The notes: generated from the sequence alone by a model not told the origin. A stretch of DNA of 64,000 bases from Flaviflexus massiliensis (GCF_001375495.1 NZ_LN831058.1:124001-188000); one strand, 5' to 3'. Positions 44,565 through 52,826 are shown, numbered from the stretch's first letter. A program made the numbers and translations.

Positions 44565-44774
44565 CTAAGCGTGACGTTCGTCCGCATCGTAGGCAGTTTT
44601 TGAGAGCAATTCATCAACCGCATCTGTCGGCACCCGGTAGGAGTTTCCTACCCGCACGGCAGGAAGCTCGCCGGAGTGGACCATACGGTACACCGTCATT
44701 CTTGACACGCGTGCGAGCTCAGCAACTTCAGCGACCGTCATAAATTGCGGCGCTGAGGAAGGCACTTGCGACAT
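44565..44774 (-). CDS. Excisionase-type / BldC-like helix-turn-helix protein
   Basis: 69 residues with the compact MerR-like DNA-binding fold: FMTVAEVAELARVSRMTVYR (helix-turn-helix) and the wing ELPAVRVGNSYRVPTDAVDE. It lies upstream of bS22 on the same strand with a 74-base gap, an arrangement conserved in actinobacteria (the Rv0500A-Rv0500B pair of M. tuberculosis). Despite the family name it is not in a prophage context and is probably a housekeeping regulator. The upstream Shine-Dalgarno match is weak. Confidence 0.85.
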   Translation of the reverse strand: MSQVPSSAPQFMTVAEVAELARVSRMTVYRMVHSGELPAVRVGNSYRVPTDAVDELLSKTAYDADERHA

Positions 44775-44961
44775 ACGTTTCCGATCTCGTGTGTGAAGCC
44801 GCGTATAGAGCGGTAGCAGCTTCGGGAGTTATGCTCTTGATCATCATAGGGGACAACCGGCATATTTGCCGACTAATTTCGCTGTGTTACGTGATTCATC
44901 CTCCCGAATTATCAAGGAGAGAGTAGCCTTCAAAGTGCCCTATTCGGTGAAGGAGGTGCCC

Positions 44962-46341
44962 GTGCCACGCCAAGGACACGATAAATCCCGCGCTCAGGGG
45001 GTACGCTCCTACATTGACCAGCTGGCTCAGGAGCGTCCCGCCCGTCTCGCTCTCATTGTCTTCGCGGGCATTATCGCAACCGCCACGCTCCTCCTGTCCC
45101 TCCCCTTTGCTTATTCGGGGCCGGGCGGCGCCTCCATCATCGACGCATTCTTCACTGCAACATCCGCCGTCTCCGTGACCGGACTGTCGGTTGTGGATAC
45201 GGCAACCGCATGGACCGGTTTCGGACACGTCGTCATCATGATCTCGATGATGATCGGCGGTTTGGGAATCATGACTTTTGCCTCGATTCTGGGCCGGGCA
45301 GTCTCGCACCGGATCGGGCTCACGCAGCGCCTGCTGGCAGCCAACGAAACAAAATCTCGCCTTGGCGAGGTCGGTTCCCTCCTGACCGCGGTCCTTGTCG
45401 CATCGCTGTCGATCGAGCTCTTCCTCACGATCGCCCTCATGCCCTCGTTCCTGAGCATGGGTGAGCCGCTTCTTGAGGCGATCTGGCATTCGATGTTCAT
45501 GGCGGTCTCGATCTTCAACAACGGTGGCTTCGTCATCGTTGAGGGTGGGATTGGGCCCATGGTTGGCGACTGGCTCTTCTGCATCCCCATCATCGTGGGC
45601 ACGATCATGGGTGCGATTGGTTTCCCCGTGATCCGGGATGTTTACCACAACTGGAGAAGACCCCGGTTTCTCACCCTCCATTCCAAGCTCACAATCACTA
45701 CCTATCTGCTCCTGTGGTTGGGTGGCATTGCCGCGATCTTCGTGTTCGAATGGGGCAATCCGAACAGTCTCGGCGGGCTTAACGGGGATGACAAGATTCT
45801 GGCCGGCATCCTCCACGGCACAACCATTCGGTCCTCCGGGATCAACACGATCGACCTGTCCGGGGTGTCGGGCAGCACCCTGTTTGTTTTCAATGCCCTC
45901 ATGTTCGTTGGTGGCGGGTCCGCATCCACCGCGGGAGGTATCAAGGTTGCAACGTTTGCAGTGCTCGTGCTCGCCATCATGGCGGAAGCCCGAGGAGACC
46001 GGGACATTGTTGCCTTCAATAAGCGGATCCCGAGCAGCACCCTGAGGCTCGCAATCTCAGCGGCCTTCCTGGGCGCGACCCTTGTCGGCGTGGGCACTCT
46101 GCTCCTCCTCCACACCACCGACCTCCCCCTCGAAACGGTCCTGTTCGAAGCAATTTCGGCCTTTGCGACCTGCGGTCTGTCTCTCGGGATCACTCCGGGG
46201 CTCCCCACCGCGGCCAAGTTCGTTCTTATTGCCCTCATGTTCACCGGCCGCGTGGGTACGATGACGCTCGCTGCGGCGCTTGCTATGAGGGAGCGTCAAC
46301 GTCAGATCCGGTACACGGAGGAAAGTCCGATCATTGGCTGA
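44962..46341 (+). CDS. trkH: TrkH/KtrB-family potassium uptake channel subunit
   Basis: Potassium-translocating membrane subunit, 459 residues and about ten helices. The four pore-loop filters are recognisable: SAVSVTGLSVVD, SIFNNGGFVI, IRSSGINTIDL and FATCGLSLGI. I choose the GTG at 44962, which has AGGAGGTG 3-8 bases upstream, rather than the ATG at 44866, whose extra 32 residues are not family-like. Length suits the shorter KtrB type. It works with the TrkA/KtrA gene 36 bases downstream. Confidence 0.93.
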   Translation: MPRQGHDKSRAQGVRSYIDQLAQERPARLALIVFAGIIATATLLLSLPFAYSGPGGASIIDAFFTATSAVSVTGLSVVDTATAWTGFGHVVIMISMMIGGLGIMTFASILGRAVSHRIGLTQRLLAANETKSRLGEVGSLLTAVLVASLSIELFLTIALMPSFLSMGEPLLEAIWHSMFMAVSIFNNGGFVIVEGGIGPMVGDWLFCIPIIVGTIMGAIGFPVIRDVYHNWRRPRFLTLHSKLTITTYLLLWLGGIAAIFVFEWGNPNSLGGLNGDDKILAGILHGTTIRSSGINTIDLSGVSGSTLFVFNALMFVGGGSASTAGGIKVATFAVLVLAIMAEARGDRDIVAFNKRIPSSTLRLAISAAFLGATLVGVGTLLLLHTTDLPLETVLFEAISAFATCGLSLGITPGLPTAAKFVLIALMFTGRVGTMTLAAALAMRERQRQIRYTEESPIIG

Positions 46342-46354
46342 TCTCACATGCCCC

Positions 46355-46360
46355 TATGAT
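46355..46360 (+). promoter_or_regulatory. Candidate -10 box of trkA
   Basis: TATGAT between trkH and trkA, 17 bases before the ATG. Transcription would start at the GGAGG ribosome-binding site, so use in vivo is uncertain. Confidence 0.3.
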
Positions 46361-46377
46361 TGTGGCGGAGGTGTTTC

Positions 46378-47046
46378 ATGGCACGTAAATCTCAGGGCCG
46401 TCTCGGCGCTGTTCTCGTAGTGGGACTGGGTCGCTTCGGTTCTGCTGTCGCACTCACGCTTGCCGATCAGGGCCGCGAGGTCCTCGCGGTCGAAAAGGAC
46501 CCGCTACTTGCGAACCAGTGGTCGCACCGCTTCACCGTGATCGAAGCTGACGCCACCTCAAAGGACGCTCTCGAGCAGCTCGGTGCTAGGGACTTTAACG
46601 TGGCCGTTGTTGGGATCGGCTCCAGCCTCGAAGCCTCCGTGCTCACGGCAGCAAACCTGGTGGAGATGGGGATCCCTGAGATTTGGGCCAAGGCAACATC
46701 CCGTGACCACGGACGCATCCTGGAAAAGATTGGTGCGCACCGCAGGGTCTTCCCGGAATACGATGCTGGTCGGCGCGTGGCTCACATGGTGGCGGGCCGA
46801 ATGATCGACTACATCGAGATGGAGGACAACTTCACGATCGTCAAAATGCGTCCCCCGCTCGAGCTGCGCGGCTTCACCATCGGTGAATCGAAGGTCCGCG
46901 AGCGCTACGGGGTGAATATCTTGGGCGTGAAGTCACCGCACGAGCCCTTTGAGTACGCCACGTCCGAAACCCTCATCGGCGAGGACGATCTCATTATTGT
47001 CTCGGGCAATGTTGAACTCCTCGACGAGTTCGCTGCCCGCCAATAA
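46378..47046 (+). CDS. trkA: TrkA/KtrA-family potassium uptake regulator
   Basis: Cytoplasmic gating subunit, 222 residues. An N-terminal RCK domain with nucleotide motif VVGLGRFGSAVA (about 14-25) and acidic residues after the second strand is followed by a C-terminal TrkA_C domain (about 140-222). It binds NAD(H) or ATP-type ligands and possibly cyclic di-AMP, as known for KtrA proteins, and opens the TrkH/KtrB pore. GGAGG stands 6 bases before the ATG. Confidence 0.92.
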   Translation: MARKSQGRLGAVLVVGLGRFGSAVALTLADQGREVLAVEKDPLLANQWSHRFTVIEADATSKDALEQLGARDFNVAVVGIGSSLEASVLTAANLVEMGIPEIWAKATSRDHGRILEKIGAHRRVFPEYDAGRRVAHMVAGRMIDYIEMEDNFTIVKMRPPLELRGFTIGESKVRERYGVNILGVKSPHEPFEYATSETLIGEDDLIIVSGNVELLDEFAARQ

Positions 47047-47077
47047 ATCCGTGCCGCGTTTCGCCACCATCATTCGC

Positions 47078-47089
47078 TAACCTCGAACC
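47078..47089 (+). promoter_or_regulatory. -10 element and leaderless-type start for radA
   Basis: TAACCT (47078-47083) lies exactly 6 bases before the radA ATG and no Shine-Dalgarno sequence is present. Confidence 0.5.
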
Positions 47090-48445
47090 ATGGCAAAAAT
47101 ACGGACGTCTTTTACGTGCTCAGAGTGTGGCTGGGAGACCAGCAAATGGGTGGGTAAGTGCGCTCAGTGCAATGACTGGGGCACGATGGTGGAGAACCGC
47201 CCCACCCCCACAACGTCCGCAAAGTCACTCACACCCGCCTCACCGGCCGTGCCGATTACGCAGGTGCAGGGCACCACGAGCGAACGTGCCACGACCGGCG
47301 TGGGTGAACTCGACCGGGTACTTGGGGGCGGGCTCGTTCCCGGCGCCGTCATTCTTCTCGCCGGTGAACCCGGGGTCGGCAAATCCACTCTCCTACTCGA
47401 TGTTGCGGCTCAGATCTCCCGCATCAACACCCGCCCCGTCCTCTACATTTCCGGTGAGGAATCGGCATCCCAGGTGCGGCTACGTGCCGAACGCATCGGT
47501 GCCATGACAGACGGCCTGCACCTTGCTGCCGAGGCCGACCTGTCGACCATCATTGGGCACGTGGATGCTGCTCAGCCGAGCATGCTCATCATCGACTCAG
47601 TTCAAACCATCATGGATACGAACGTTGACGGTGCCGCCGGCAGCGTCTCCCAGGTGCGAGCAGTCACGGCCGGTCTCGTCAATCTTGCGAAGACTCGCAA
47701 TCTTCCCGTACTTCTCGTTGGGCATGTCACCAAGGATGGCTCGATCGCGGGCCCACGCGTTCTCGAGCATCTCGTTGACGTGGTCTGCCAATTCGACGGT
47801 GACCGGCACTCCCGCCTCCGCATGGTTCGCGCCGTCAAGAACCGTTACGGACCAACTGACGAAGTCGGCTGCTTCGAACTGGTCGATGATGGCATCGAGG
47901 AGCTACCAGATCCTTCGGGACTGTTCCTTTCGGATCGCGCCCGCACCGTTCCCGGCACCTGTGTCACCATCACCCTCGAGGGTAGGCGTCCCATGCCGGT
48001 CGAGATCCAGTCTCTAGCGGTTGCCCCTGCCGGCCCGCCCCGCCGCACCACCTCCGGCGTTGACTCATCGAGGGTAGCGATGACCGTGGCCGTGCTCCAA
48101 TCACGCCTGGGAGTCGACCTGGACCGCAAGGATATTTTCGTTTCCACCATCGGCGGCGCCAGGGCAACCGAGCCATCAACGGACTTGGCGGCAGCACTAT
48201 CCCTGGCCTCGGCAGTTGCCGACCTGCCCCTCGCACCCGGTGTGATCGCCCTCGGGGAAGTTGCGCTCACGGGCGAGGTGCGGCCCATTGTCGGGCTGGA
48301 ACAGCGCCTCGGGGAAGCGGTACGCCTCGGCTTCACGAAGGCCCTCATCCCAGCAGGTGCCGACGTGAAGATTCCGAAGGGCATGCAGGTGGCACAGGTT
48401 CCCGATGTCGCGACCGCGGTTCGTCAGGTACTACCCATCGACTAA
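47090..48445 (+). CDS. radA: DNA repair protein RadA
   Basis: RecA-like helicase/branch-migration protein, 451 residues. N-terminal zinc finger CSECGWETSKWVGKCAQC (residues 8-25), Walker A GEPGVGKSTLL (about 92-102), the KNRYG motif specific to RadA and a C-terminal Lon-protease-like domain lacking catalytic function (about 300-451). It processes recombination intermediates. A terminator follows and the next gene is convergent. Confidence 0.95.
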   Translation: MAKIRTSFTCSECGWETSKWVGKCAQCNDWGTMVENRPTPTTSAKSLTPASPAVPITQVQGTTSERATTGVGELDRVLGGGLVPGAVILLAGEPGVGKSTLLLDVAAQISRINTRPVLYISGEESASQVRLRAERIGAMTDGLHLAAEADLSTIIGHVDAAQPSMLIIDSVQTIMDTNVDGAAGSVSQVRAVTAGLVNLAKTRNLPVLLVGHVTKDGSIAGPRVLEHLVDVVCQFDGDRHSRLRMVRAVKNRYGPTDEVGCFELVDDGIEELPDPSGLFLSDRARTVPGTCVTITLEGRRPMPVEIQSLAVAPAGPPRRTTSGVDSSRVAMTVAVLQSRLGVDLDRKDIFVSTIGGARATEPSTDLAAALSLASAVADLPLAPGVIALGEVALTGEVRPIVGLEQRLGEAVRLGFTKALIPAGADVKIPKGMQVAQVPDVATAVRQVLPID

Positions 48446-48454
48446 CGGCAAAGA

Positions 48455-48509
48455 GCGAGCAGAAGCCACTTGCCAGTTACCTGCCGCGTGCGTTAACTCT
48501 TCTGCTCGC
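48455..48509. terminator. Stem-loop between radA and the convergent anchored-protein gene
   Basis: GCGAGCAGAAG (48455-48465) pairs perfectly with CTTCTGCTCGC (48499-48509) around a long 33-base loop, in a convergent intergenic gap. Confidence 0.5.
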
Positions 48510-48545
48510 CCACTATTCGCCCTATTCCTGCTGTTCTGATATTGA

Positions 48546-49769
48546 TCAGTCTGGAACGTACTCGTGGTCCTCGGGCGGTGGCTCGATCGTGGTGGCTTCC
48601 TCGGTCGGCTCGTCTGTCGGCTGCTCTTCAGCTTCTTCCTCACCGGTTGCCTCTTCGGGTTCTTCAGAGGGTGCTTCCTCGGCGGGAGCAATACCGTTTG
48701 AGTCGGTGAGAACAAAGGAGTCGCGTAGCTCGGGAAATTCTGTTCCGTCCACGTAGCCCTTGACCACGTAGGTGCCGGGGTTGGGTGCCGGGAGTCCGCT
48801 CGCGCAGTCGGTCGTGGAGCGCGCTCCCGACCAGTGCACATCCACCGTTGAGGAGACTCCGGGGCCGAAGACGTACATGCGGGACGGACCATCCTCAACG
48901 CAGTGGTTGGAAGCCCAGATGCTGTCGTTACCGGAGGTCACTTCGAGAACCAGATTACTTGTGCCGGTATCGAGCGAGCAGGGCTGATCGCCATTGTTTG
49001 TCATCGTGATCCCGAAAGATACGGGGTTACCGGCCACGCTCCCGGTGCGGTTCATTTCCATGTCCAGCATGCCCGGCTCACAGGGAACTACCTCGAACGT
49101 GTCCTTCTCAGTTTCGGCAACGATCTGCTCGCCACGTTTATTGAGCTGCGCATATAGGTAGATGCTGGCGCCAACAATGAGGACCGCGATGATAATGATG
49201 ACGACGACCGAGACAAGTAGACGCTTGCGGCGTTCATCCTCTGGGGTATAGGCACGCTTGGTGCTCCCACCGAGCCCGATGCGGCCCTTAATCGAGTTAA
49301 CAAACGAACCCGTGGAGGCACCTACCGCGGCCTTCTTGGGGCGGGTCGAATTGCGTTGAGCAGGCGTTGGCTTACGGCTCGCACCGGAAGCGGCACTTCC
49401 GCCCCGTAATCTGGCCCCTTGGCCCTGACTGCGTACCTGCTGCCTGCCGCCCTTCTTCTTCCCTGTCTGCTGGGAACGGTTTGCAGACGCTCCAGCCTGT
49501 TGCCCACTAGCCTTGGTGCGCAGGGAGAACTGCTGCTTGGGAGCAGGTTTGTCGGACAGGGTTCCAGGAATATCGGAGGACGTTACCCGAGTGGTTGTGG
49601 TGCGCTTGGGGGAAGGCTTCGCTTTCCCGCCATTGCGTGGCAGGGTTCCTGGGATCTCGTCAGCCGATGAGAAGTTCTGGCTGCGGGCACGTCCGGACCG
49701 GCCCGCCTTCGAGGGCGGACCTTGCCTGTCCCGGTTCTTGCCTTGACCGCGGTCCTCAGAATCCTTCAC
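48546..49769 (-). CDS. Membrane-anchored protein with disordered basic N-terminus and extracellular domain
   Basis: 407 residues, family not recognised. The first 180 residues are basic and disordered (Lys, Arg, Gln, Gly, Ser, Pro, Thr) and contain IPGTL twice. One membrane helix (about 189-212) follows. The extracellular part has four or five cysteines (VVPCEPG, QPCSLD, NHCVED, TTDCASG) likely to form disulfides in a beta-sandwich resembling DUF4232-type domains, then a Glu-, Pro- and Thr-rich tail. The start is a GTG at 49767-49769 with TAAATT exactly 6 bases upstream. It is divergent from mutY with 67 bases between starts. Confidence 0.75.
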   Translation of the reverse strand: MKDSEDRGQGKNRDRQGPPSKAGRSGRARSQNFSSADEIPGTLPRNGGKAKPSPKRTTTTRVTSSDIPGTLSDKPAPKQQFSLRTKASGQQAGASANRSQQTGKKKGGRQQVRSQGQGARLRGGSAASGASRKPTPAQRNSTRPKKAAVGASTGSFVNSIKGRIGLGGSTKRAYTPEDERRKRLLVSVVVIIIIAVLIVGASIYLYAQLNKRGEQIVAETEKDTFEVVPCEPGMLDMEMNRTGSVAGNPVSFGITMTNNGDQPCSLDTGTSNLVLEVTSGNDSIWASNHCVEDGPSRMYVFGPGVSSTVDVHWSGARSTTDCASGLPAPNPGTYVVKGYVDGTEFPELRDSFVLTDSNGIAPAEEAPSEEPEEATGEEEAEEQPTDEPTEEATTIEPPPEDHEYVPD

Positions 49770-49781
49770 CCAACCAATTTA
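49770..49781 (-). promoter_or_regulatory. -10 element and leaderless-type start at 49769
   Basis: Minus-strand TAAATT (49776-49781) lies exactly 6 bases before the GTG start. No Shine-Dalgarno sequence. Confidence 0.5.
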
Positions 49782-49823
49782 CGGCCCCGGAGACAAAAAT
49801 GCTGGAAGCGCACGCCACTGTGG

Positions 49824-49836
49824 CACACTGGGGTCG
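49824..49836 (+). promoter_or_regulatory. Possible -10 element for mutY
   Basis: CACACT (49824-49829) lies 7 bases before the mutY ATG. The match to TANNNT is weaker than for other genes here. Confidence 0.3.
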
Positions 49837-50700
49837 ATGTTTGACGAGTTGGCTTGGTGGTTTGATCAGCACGGCAGGGATCTGCCGTGGCGGGAGGAGA
49901 ACACCCCGCCCTGGCACATCCTTATCTGCGAGGTGATGAGCCAACAAACCCCGATTGCCCGTGTGCTACCGGCATGGACCGAGTGGACACAGCACTGGCC
50001 AACACCGTCTGCCATGGCCCAATCAAGTCCGGAAGAAGTGTTGAGGGCATGGAAGTCCCTCGGCTATCCAAGGCGCGCACTTCGCATGAGAGACTGCGCA
50101 CAGGTCATCGTCGAACGCCATGACGGCGAAGTCCCCGACACCGAGGAGGAGCTGCTCGCCCTACCGGGAATTGGGGCATACACGGCAGCTGCAATACTCG
50201 CGTTCGGATTCCATAAACGCGCCCTCGTTCTGGACACGAACATTAGGCGAGTCATTGGCAGAATCCACGGCGAAGCCCTCCCCTCACCCACCCTGACCAA
50301 GCCGGAGCGGGAGCGAGCCCTGTCCCTACTTCCCGAAGACACAGCAGAATCCGTGGTGTGGAATGCGGCGGTCATGGAGCTCGGCGCACTCGTATGCACT
50401 GCCCGCTCCCCTCGCTGTACCGAATGTCCCCTCATTGACCGGTGCGGGTGGCGGGAACTGGGCTATCCTCCCGATCAGCACGCTTCCCGCCGGAAAACCC
50501 AGGCCTGGGAAGGGACACTACGGCAGTCACGGGGGAAGATCATGGGTGCACTGCGCGACTCCGACCATCCCCTGCCCGTCTCCGAGCTCATTGCCGCCGA
50601 TCCGTCGCAGGCGGAGCTTGCATTGGCCGGCTTGCTCGAGGACGGGTTGGTTGAACGATTGGGTGATCGGGTGGCACTTCCCGGTAGCCTAAAGCCATGA
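49837..50700 (+). CDS. mutY: A/G-specific adenine glycosylase
   Basis: Base-excision repair enzyme that removes adenine mispaired with 8-oxoguanine. The N-terminal RDLPWRE and MSQQT segments, the helix-hairpin-helix LLALPGIGAYTAAAIL, the catalytic Asp in VLDTNIRRV and the 4Fe-4S cluster spacing C-x6-C-x2-C-x5-C (about 188-204) are all visible. At 287 residues it is shorter than E. coli MutY (about 350); a short C-terminal recognition domain is usual in actinobacteria. It overlaps the next gene by 4 bases. Confidence 0.93.
   Translation: MFDELAWWFDQHGRDLPWREENTPPWHILICEVMSQQTPIARVLPAWTEWTQHWPTPSAMAQSSPEEVLRAWKSLGYPRRALRMRDCAQVIVERHDGEVPDTEEELLALPGIGAYTAAAILAFGFHKRALVLDTNIRRVIGRIHGEALPSPTLTKPERERALSLLPEDTAESVVWNAAVMELGALVCTARSPRCTECPLIDRCGWRELGYPPDQHASRRKTQAWEGTLRQSRGKIMGALRDSDHPLPVSELIAADPSQAELALAGLLEDGLVERLGDRVALPGSLKP
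50685..50696 (+). promoter_or_regulatory. -10 element inside the mutY 3' end, leaderless-type start at 50697
   Basis: TAGCCT (50685-50690) lies exactly 6 bases before the ATG at 50697, so the overlapping downstream gene may be transcribed independently of mutY. Confidence 0.4.
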
Positions 50701-51086
50701 ACCGTATCCCGAATCATCGCATTATTTTGTGGTCCACCGGCCTTGTCGTGCTGGGCCTGATCCTGTCGATTATCGGACTGATTCTTTACGAGTTCACCCC
50801 AACCCAGAACCGCTCGTGGGCTCCTGCCATTCCCTCCGTCGCAACGCTCGGCCTCACGCTCGGCGGAATCATCGTGATTTCCCGATCGAAAGACCCAAAT
50901 CTCGCTGACTTTGCTCCCCGGCTTTGGAAGTACGTCTCGTACGGCACCCTGGCAACAATCATTGTTGTCTTGATCGTTGCTGCCATCACGATCGACCCGA
51001 TCACTGCCCTCATCCTAGGCCTTGTCGCCATCCAGGGCCCAGTCGGTGCCCGGTTCGTATCCGATCAGCTCGGCAGGCAGAACTAG
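50697..51086 (+). CDS. Small integral membrane protein of unknown function
   Basis: 129 residues with four hydrophobic helices (about 9-31, 44-61, 76-98 and 102-118). No known motif. The short loop between helices 2 and 3 is polar (SRSKDPNLADFAPRLWKY). The ATG overlaps the mutY stop as ATGA, which indicates coupling to mutY, although a -10-like hexamer also precedes it. Confidence 0.7.
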   Translation: MNRIPNHRIILWSTGLVVLGLILSIIGLILYEFTPTQNRSWAPAIPSVATLGLTLGGIIVISRSKDPNLADFAPRLWKYVSYGTLATIIVVLIVAAITIDPITALILGLVAIQGPVGARFVSDQLGRQN

Positions 51087-51177
51087 AAACCTAGGCCCGC
51101 CACTTCTATTGGAAACGTAACCCCGAACGCCTGCACACGCCACCTGTCAGCCGTTTGGCAAGCATCGCCAGGTATTA

Positions 51178-51207
51178 GGGACAAGTTGCCCAGTTATTTG
51201 GGACAAG
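51178..51207 (+). repeat. Two GGGACAAG repeats 22 bases apart
   Basis: GGGACAAG occurs at 51178-51185 and 51200-51207, both with TTA or TTT to the left, in the 148-base gap between a membrane protein gene and the acetyltransferase. The spacing is two helical turns. It could be a tandem operator or a relic of a mobile-element end; no transposase remnant is visible. Confidence 0.3.
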
Positions 51208-51234
51208 CTAATCGGAACGCTGGATAGTGCAGGG

Positions 51235-51750
51235 TCAGATTTCTGATACGGGGCGGCCGAGCTCTTTGAGCATGCGGGAGTTGCCGAGCGTATTGGGTTT
51301 GACTCGAGCGAGTTCGAGGAACTCCGCCATGCCATCATCGTGCGAACGCAGCATTTCAGCATAAACGTTCTCACCAACCGGCGTGCCCTGGATCTCTACG
51401 AAGCCGAGGCTCCGGAAGAACCGAGTTTCGAATGTAAGGCAGAACAGCCTGCGCAGTTCGAGCTCGTAGGCTTTCGCCTCAAGGGCAAGGTAGATGTCGC
51501 GGCCCACTCCCCGATTCTGATAGTCCGGGCTCACCGCGAGGGTACGAATCTCGGCGATGTCTTCCCAGAGCACATGGAGGGCGCCGCACCCGATGACGGT
51601 GTCACCGTCGAGCGCCACGAAGAACTCCTGCACGTCCTCGAAATAGTCGATGAGGTCCTTGGAAATGAGGACGCGTTCCTGCGCGAGCGGTTCAACAAGC
51701 TTTGCAATGGCACGAACGTGACTGGGCAGTGCAGGAATGATGTTGATCAT
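51235..51750 (-). CDS. Short ArgA-type amino-acid N-acetyltransferase (GNAT)
   Basis: 171 residues, a single GNAT domain. ALHVLWEDIAEIRTLAVSPDYQNRGVGRDI contains the acetyl-CoA-binding motif, and FCLTFETRFFRSLGFVEI and VKPNTLGNSRML follow. This combination matches the short actinobacterial N-acetylglutamate synthase (Rv2747-like), which starts arginine synthesis from glutamate without the kinase-like domain of classical ArgA. The substrate is inferred from that similarity. TAGACT 6 bases before the ATG suggests leaderless initiation. Confidence 0.85.
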   Translation of the reverse strand: MINIIPALPSHVRAIAKLVEPLAQERVLISKDLIDYFEDVQEFFVALDGDTVIGCGALHVLWEDIAEIRTLAVSPDYQNRGVGRDIYLALEAKAYELELRRLFCLTFETRFFRSLGFVEIQGTPVGENVYAEMLRSHDDGMAEFLELARVKPNTLGNSRMLKELGRPVSEI

Positions 51751-51762
51751 CAGGCCAGTCTA
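51751..51762 (-). promoter_or_regulatory. -10 element and leaderless-type start of the ArgA-type gene
   Basis: Minus-strand TAGACT (51757-51762) lies exactly 6 bases before the ATG at 51748-51750. No Shine-Dalgarno sequence. Confidence 0.55.
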
Positions 51763-51778
51763 GTCCGTGCCCAAGATC

Positions 51779-52774
51779 CTAGGATTCTTTGACGCCAAGA
51801 CCCACGCGCTTGCGCTGACCGCCAGCCAGGTCGAGGAGCTTCCAGGCCGCCCCCTCATCAATAATCAGGTCCGTGACGGCTCTCGCCAGGAGCGCCCCGT
51901 GCAGGGGAAGGACCTTCGAGGCGCCAGCAACCACGCAGATACGGCGGGGAATCTTGCGAAGCTCACCGGGGGTTGGGCCGGTGGCTCGCTTGTTGATCTC
52001 AATGTCTTCGTACGAGCCGTCGGGGCGCAGCAGGACGGTACAGACGTCACCAACGACGCCCTCCGCGCGGAGAATAGAAATGTCGTGGGGTGACAGGTAG
52101 CCGCCCACGTAAACGTGGGAGGCGAGCGGGGAGTTGAAGGAACCAACACCGAAGACCGCAATGTCCGTGGTCTGCTGCAGTTCCCGAACCGCGACCAGTG
52201 ACCGCTCGCGCCACATGGCTTCCCGCGTCTCCGCGTAGTCAAAGAAGGCGGGAACCGGGAAGTGCCGCACCGTCGCACCGAAGGCCTTACCGAAGGAGTC
52301 GATGATTTGACCGGCGTAGGGAATGCCAGTGGTGGAGGAATTAGCTGCACCATTGAGCTGAACCACGATGGAACCGGGGGCGGGACGCGGGGACAGGTGA
52401 TCGGTGACCGCGGAAATGGTCGTACCCCAGGCAACGCCGATCGTGTGTCCGGGCTTCACAAGATCCGAGATGATCGCGCCGGCCACGGTTGCGACCGCAT
52501 CCAGTCGGCGCACGTCGGTTGACGTGGGTGAGACGGGAACAACGTGAGCGGTGATCCCAAAGACTTCCGAGATCCGTGCCGAGAGCGAATCCGAGTTCTC
52601 GGTGGGCGGGTGCAAACTGATGCGCACGAGCCCCTCGTCACGGGCTAGAGAAATGAGTCGTGAGACGGTCGAACGTGACACCCCGAGGCGCCGAGCAACC
52701 GTTTCCATCGTTTCCCCCTGCACGTAGTGCAGCACGGCCGCCTCGTAGGCAATTCTCCGACGATCCTCGGACAA
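51779..52774 (-). CDS. SorC-family sugar-responsive transcriptional regulator
   Basis: 331 residues. An N-terminal helix-turn-helix (ETMETVARRLGVSRSTVSRLISLARDEGLV, about 20-50) is joined to a SorC sugar-phosphate-binding domain (about 58-320) with GVAWGTTISAV and IVVQLNGAANS motifs. Such proteins are tetramers that release or change DNA binding when a sugar phosphate binds. It is divergent from glpK across a 384-base region, so control of glycerol use is the simplest guess. The start is a TTG at 52772-52774 with GGAG 9-12 bases upstream, preceded by a tiny upstream ORF. Confidence 0.88.
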   Translation of the reverse strand: MSEDRRRIAYEAAVLHYVQGETMETVARRLGVSRSTVSRLISLARDEGLVRISLHPPTENSDSLSARISEVFGITAHVVPVSPTSTDVRRLDAVATVAGAIISDLVKPGHTIGVAWGTTISAVTDHLSPRPAPGSIVVQLNGAANSSTTGIPYAGQIIDSFGKAFGATVRHFPVPAFFDYAETREAMWRERSLVAVRELQQTTDIAVFGVGSFNSPLASHVYVGGYLSPHDISILRAEGVVGDVCTVLLRPDGSYEDIEINKRATGPTPGELRKIPRRICVVAGASKVLPLHGALLARAVTDLIIDEGAAWKLLDLAGGQRKRVGLGVKES

Positions 52775-52787
52775 CCTAACTCTCCTC

Positions 52788-52811
52788 TTAGCATCTTCTC
52801 GGCAGGATCAT
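52788..52811 (-). other. Seven-codon upstream ORF before the SorC gene
   Basis: An ATG at 52809-52811 with a perfect AGGAGG (52819-52824) 7 bases upstream encodes MILPRRC and a TAA, ending 13 bases before the SorC TTG start and in a different frame. Its initiation signals are better than those of the regulator itself, so it may be a leader peptide that controls regulator translation. Confidence 0.45.
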
Positions 52812-52826
52812 TATTGTTCCTCCTGC

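Noticed and set aside
51178-51207. Insertion-sequence end
   Set aside because: The GGGACAAG repeats are direct and not accompanied by a transposase remnant or target duplication, so I do not call a mobile element.
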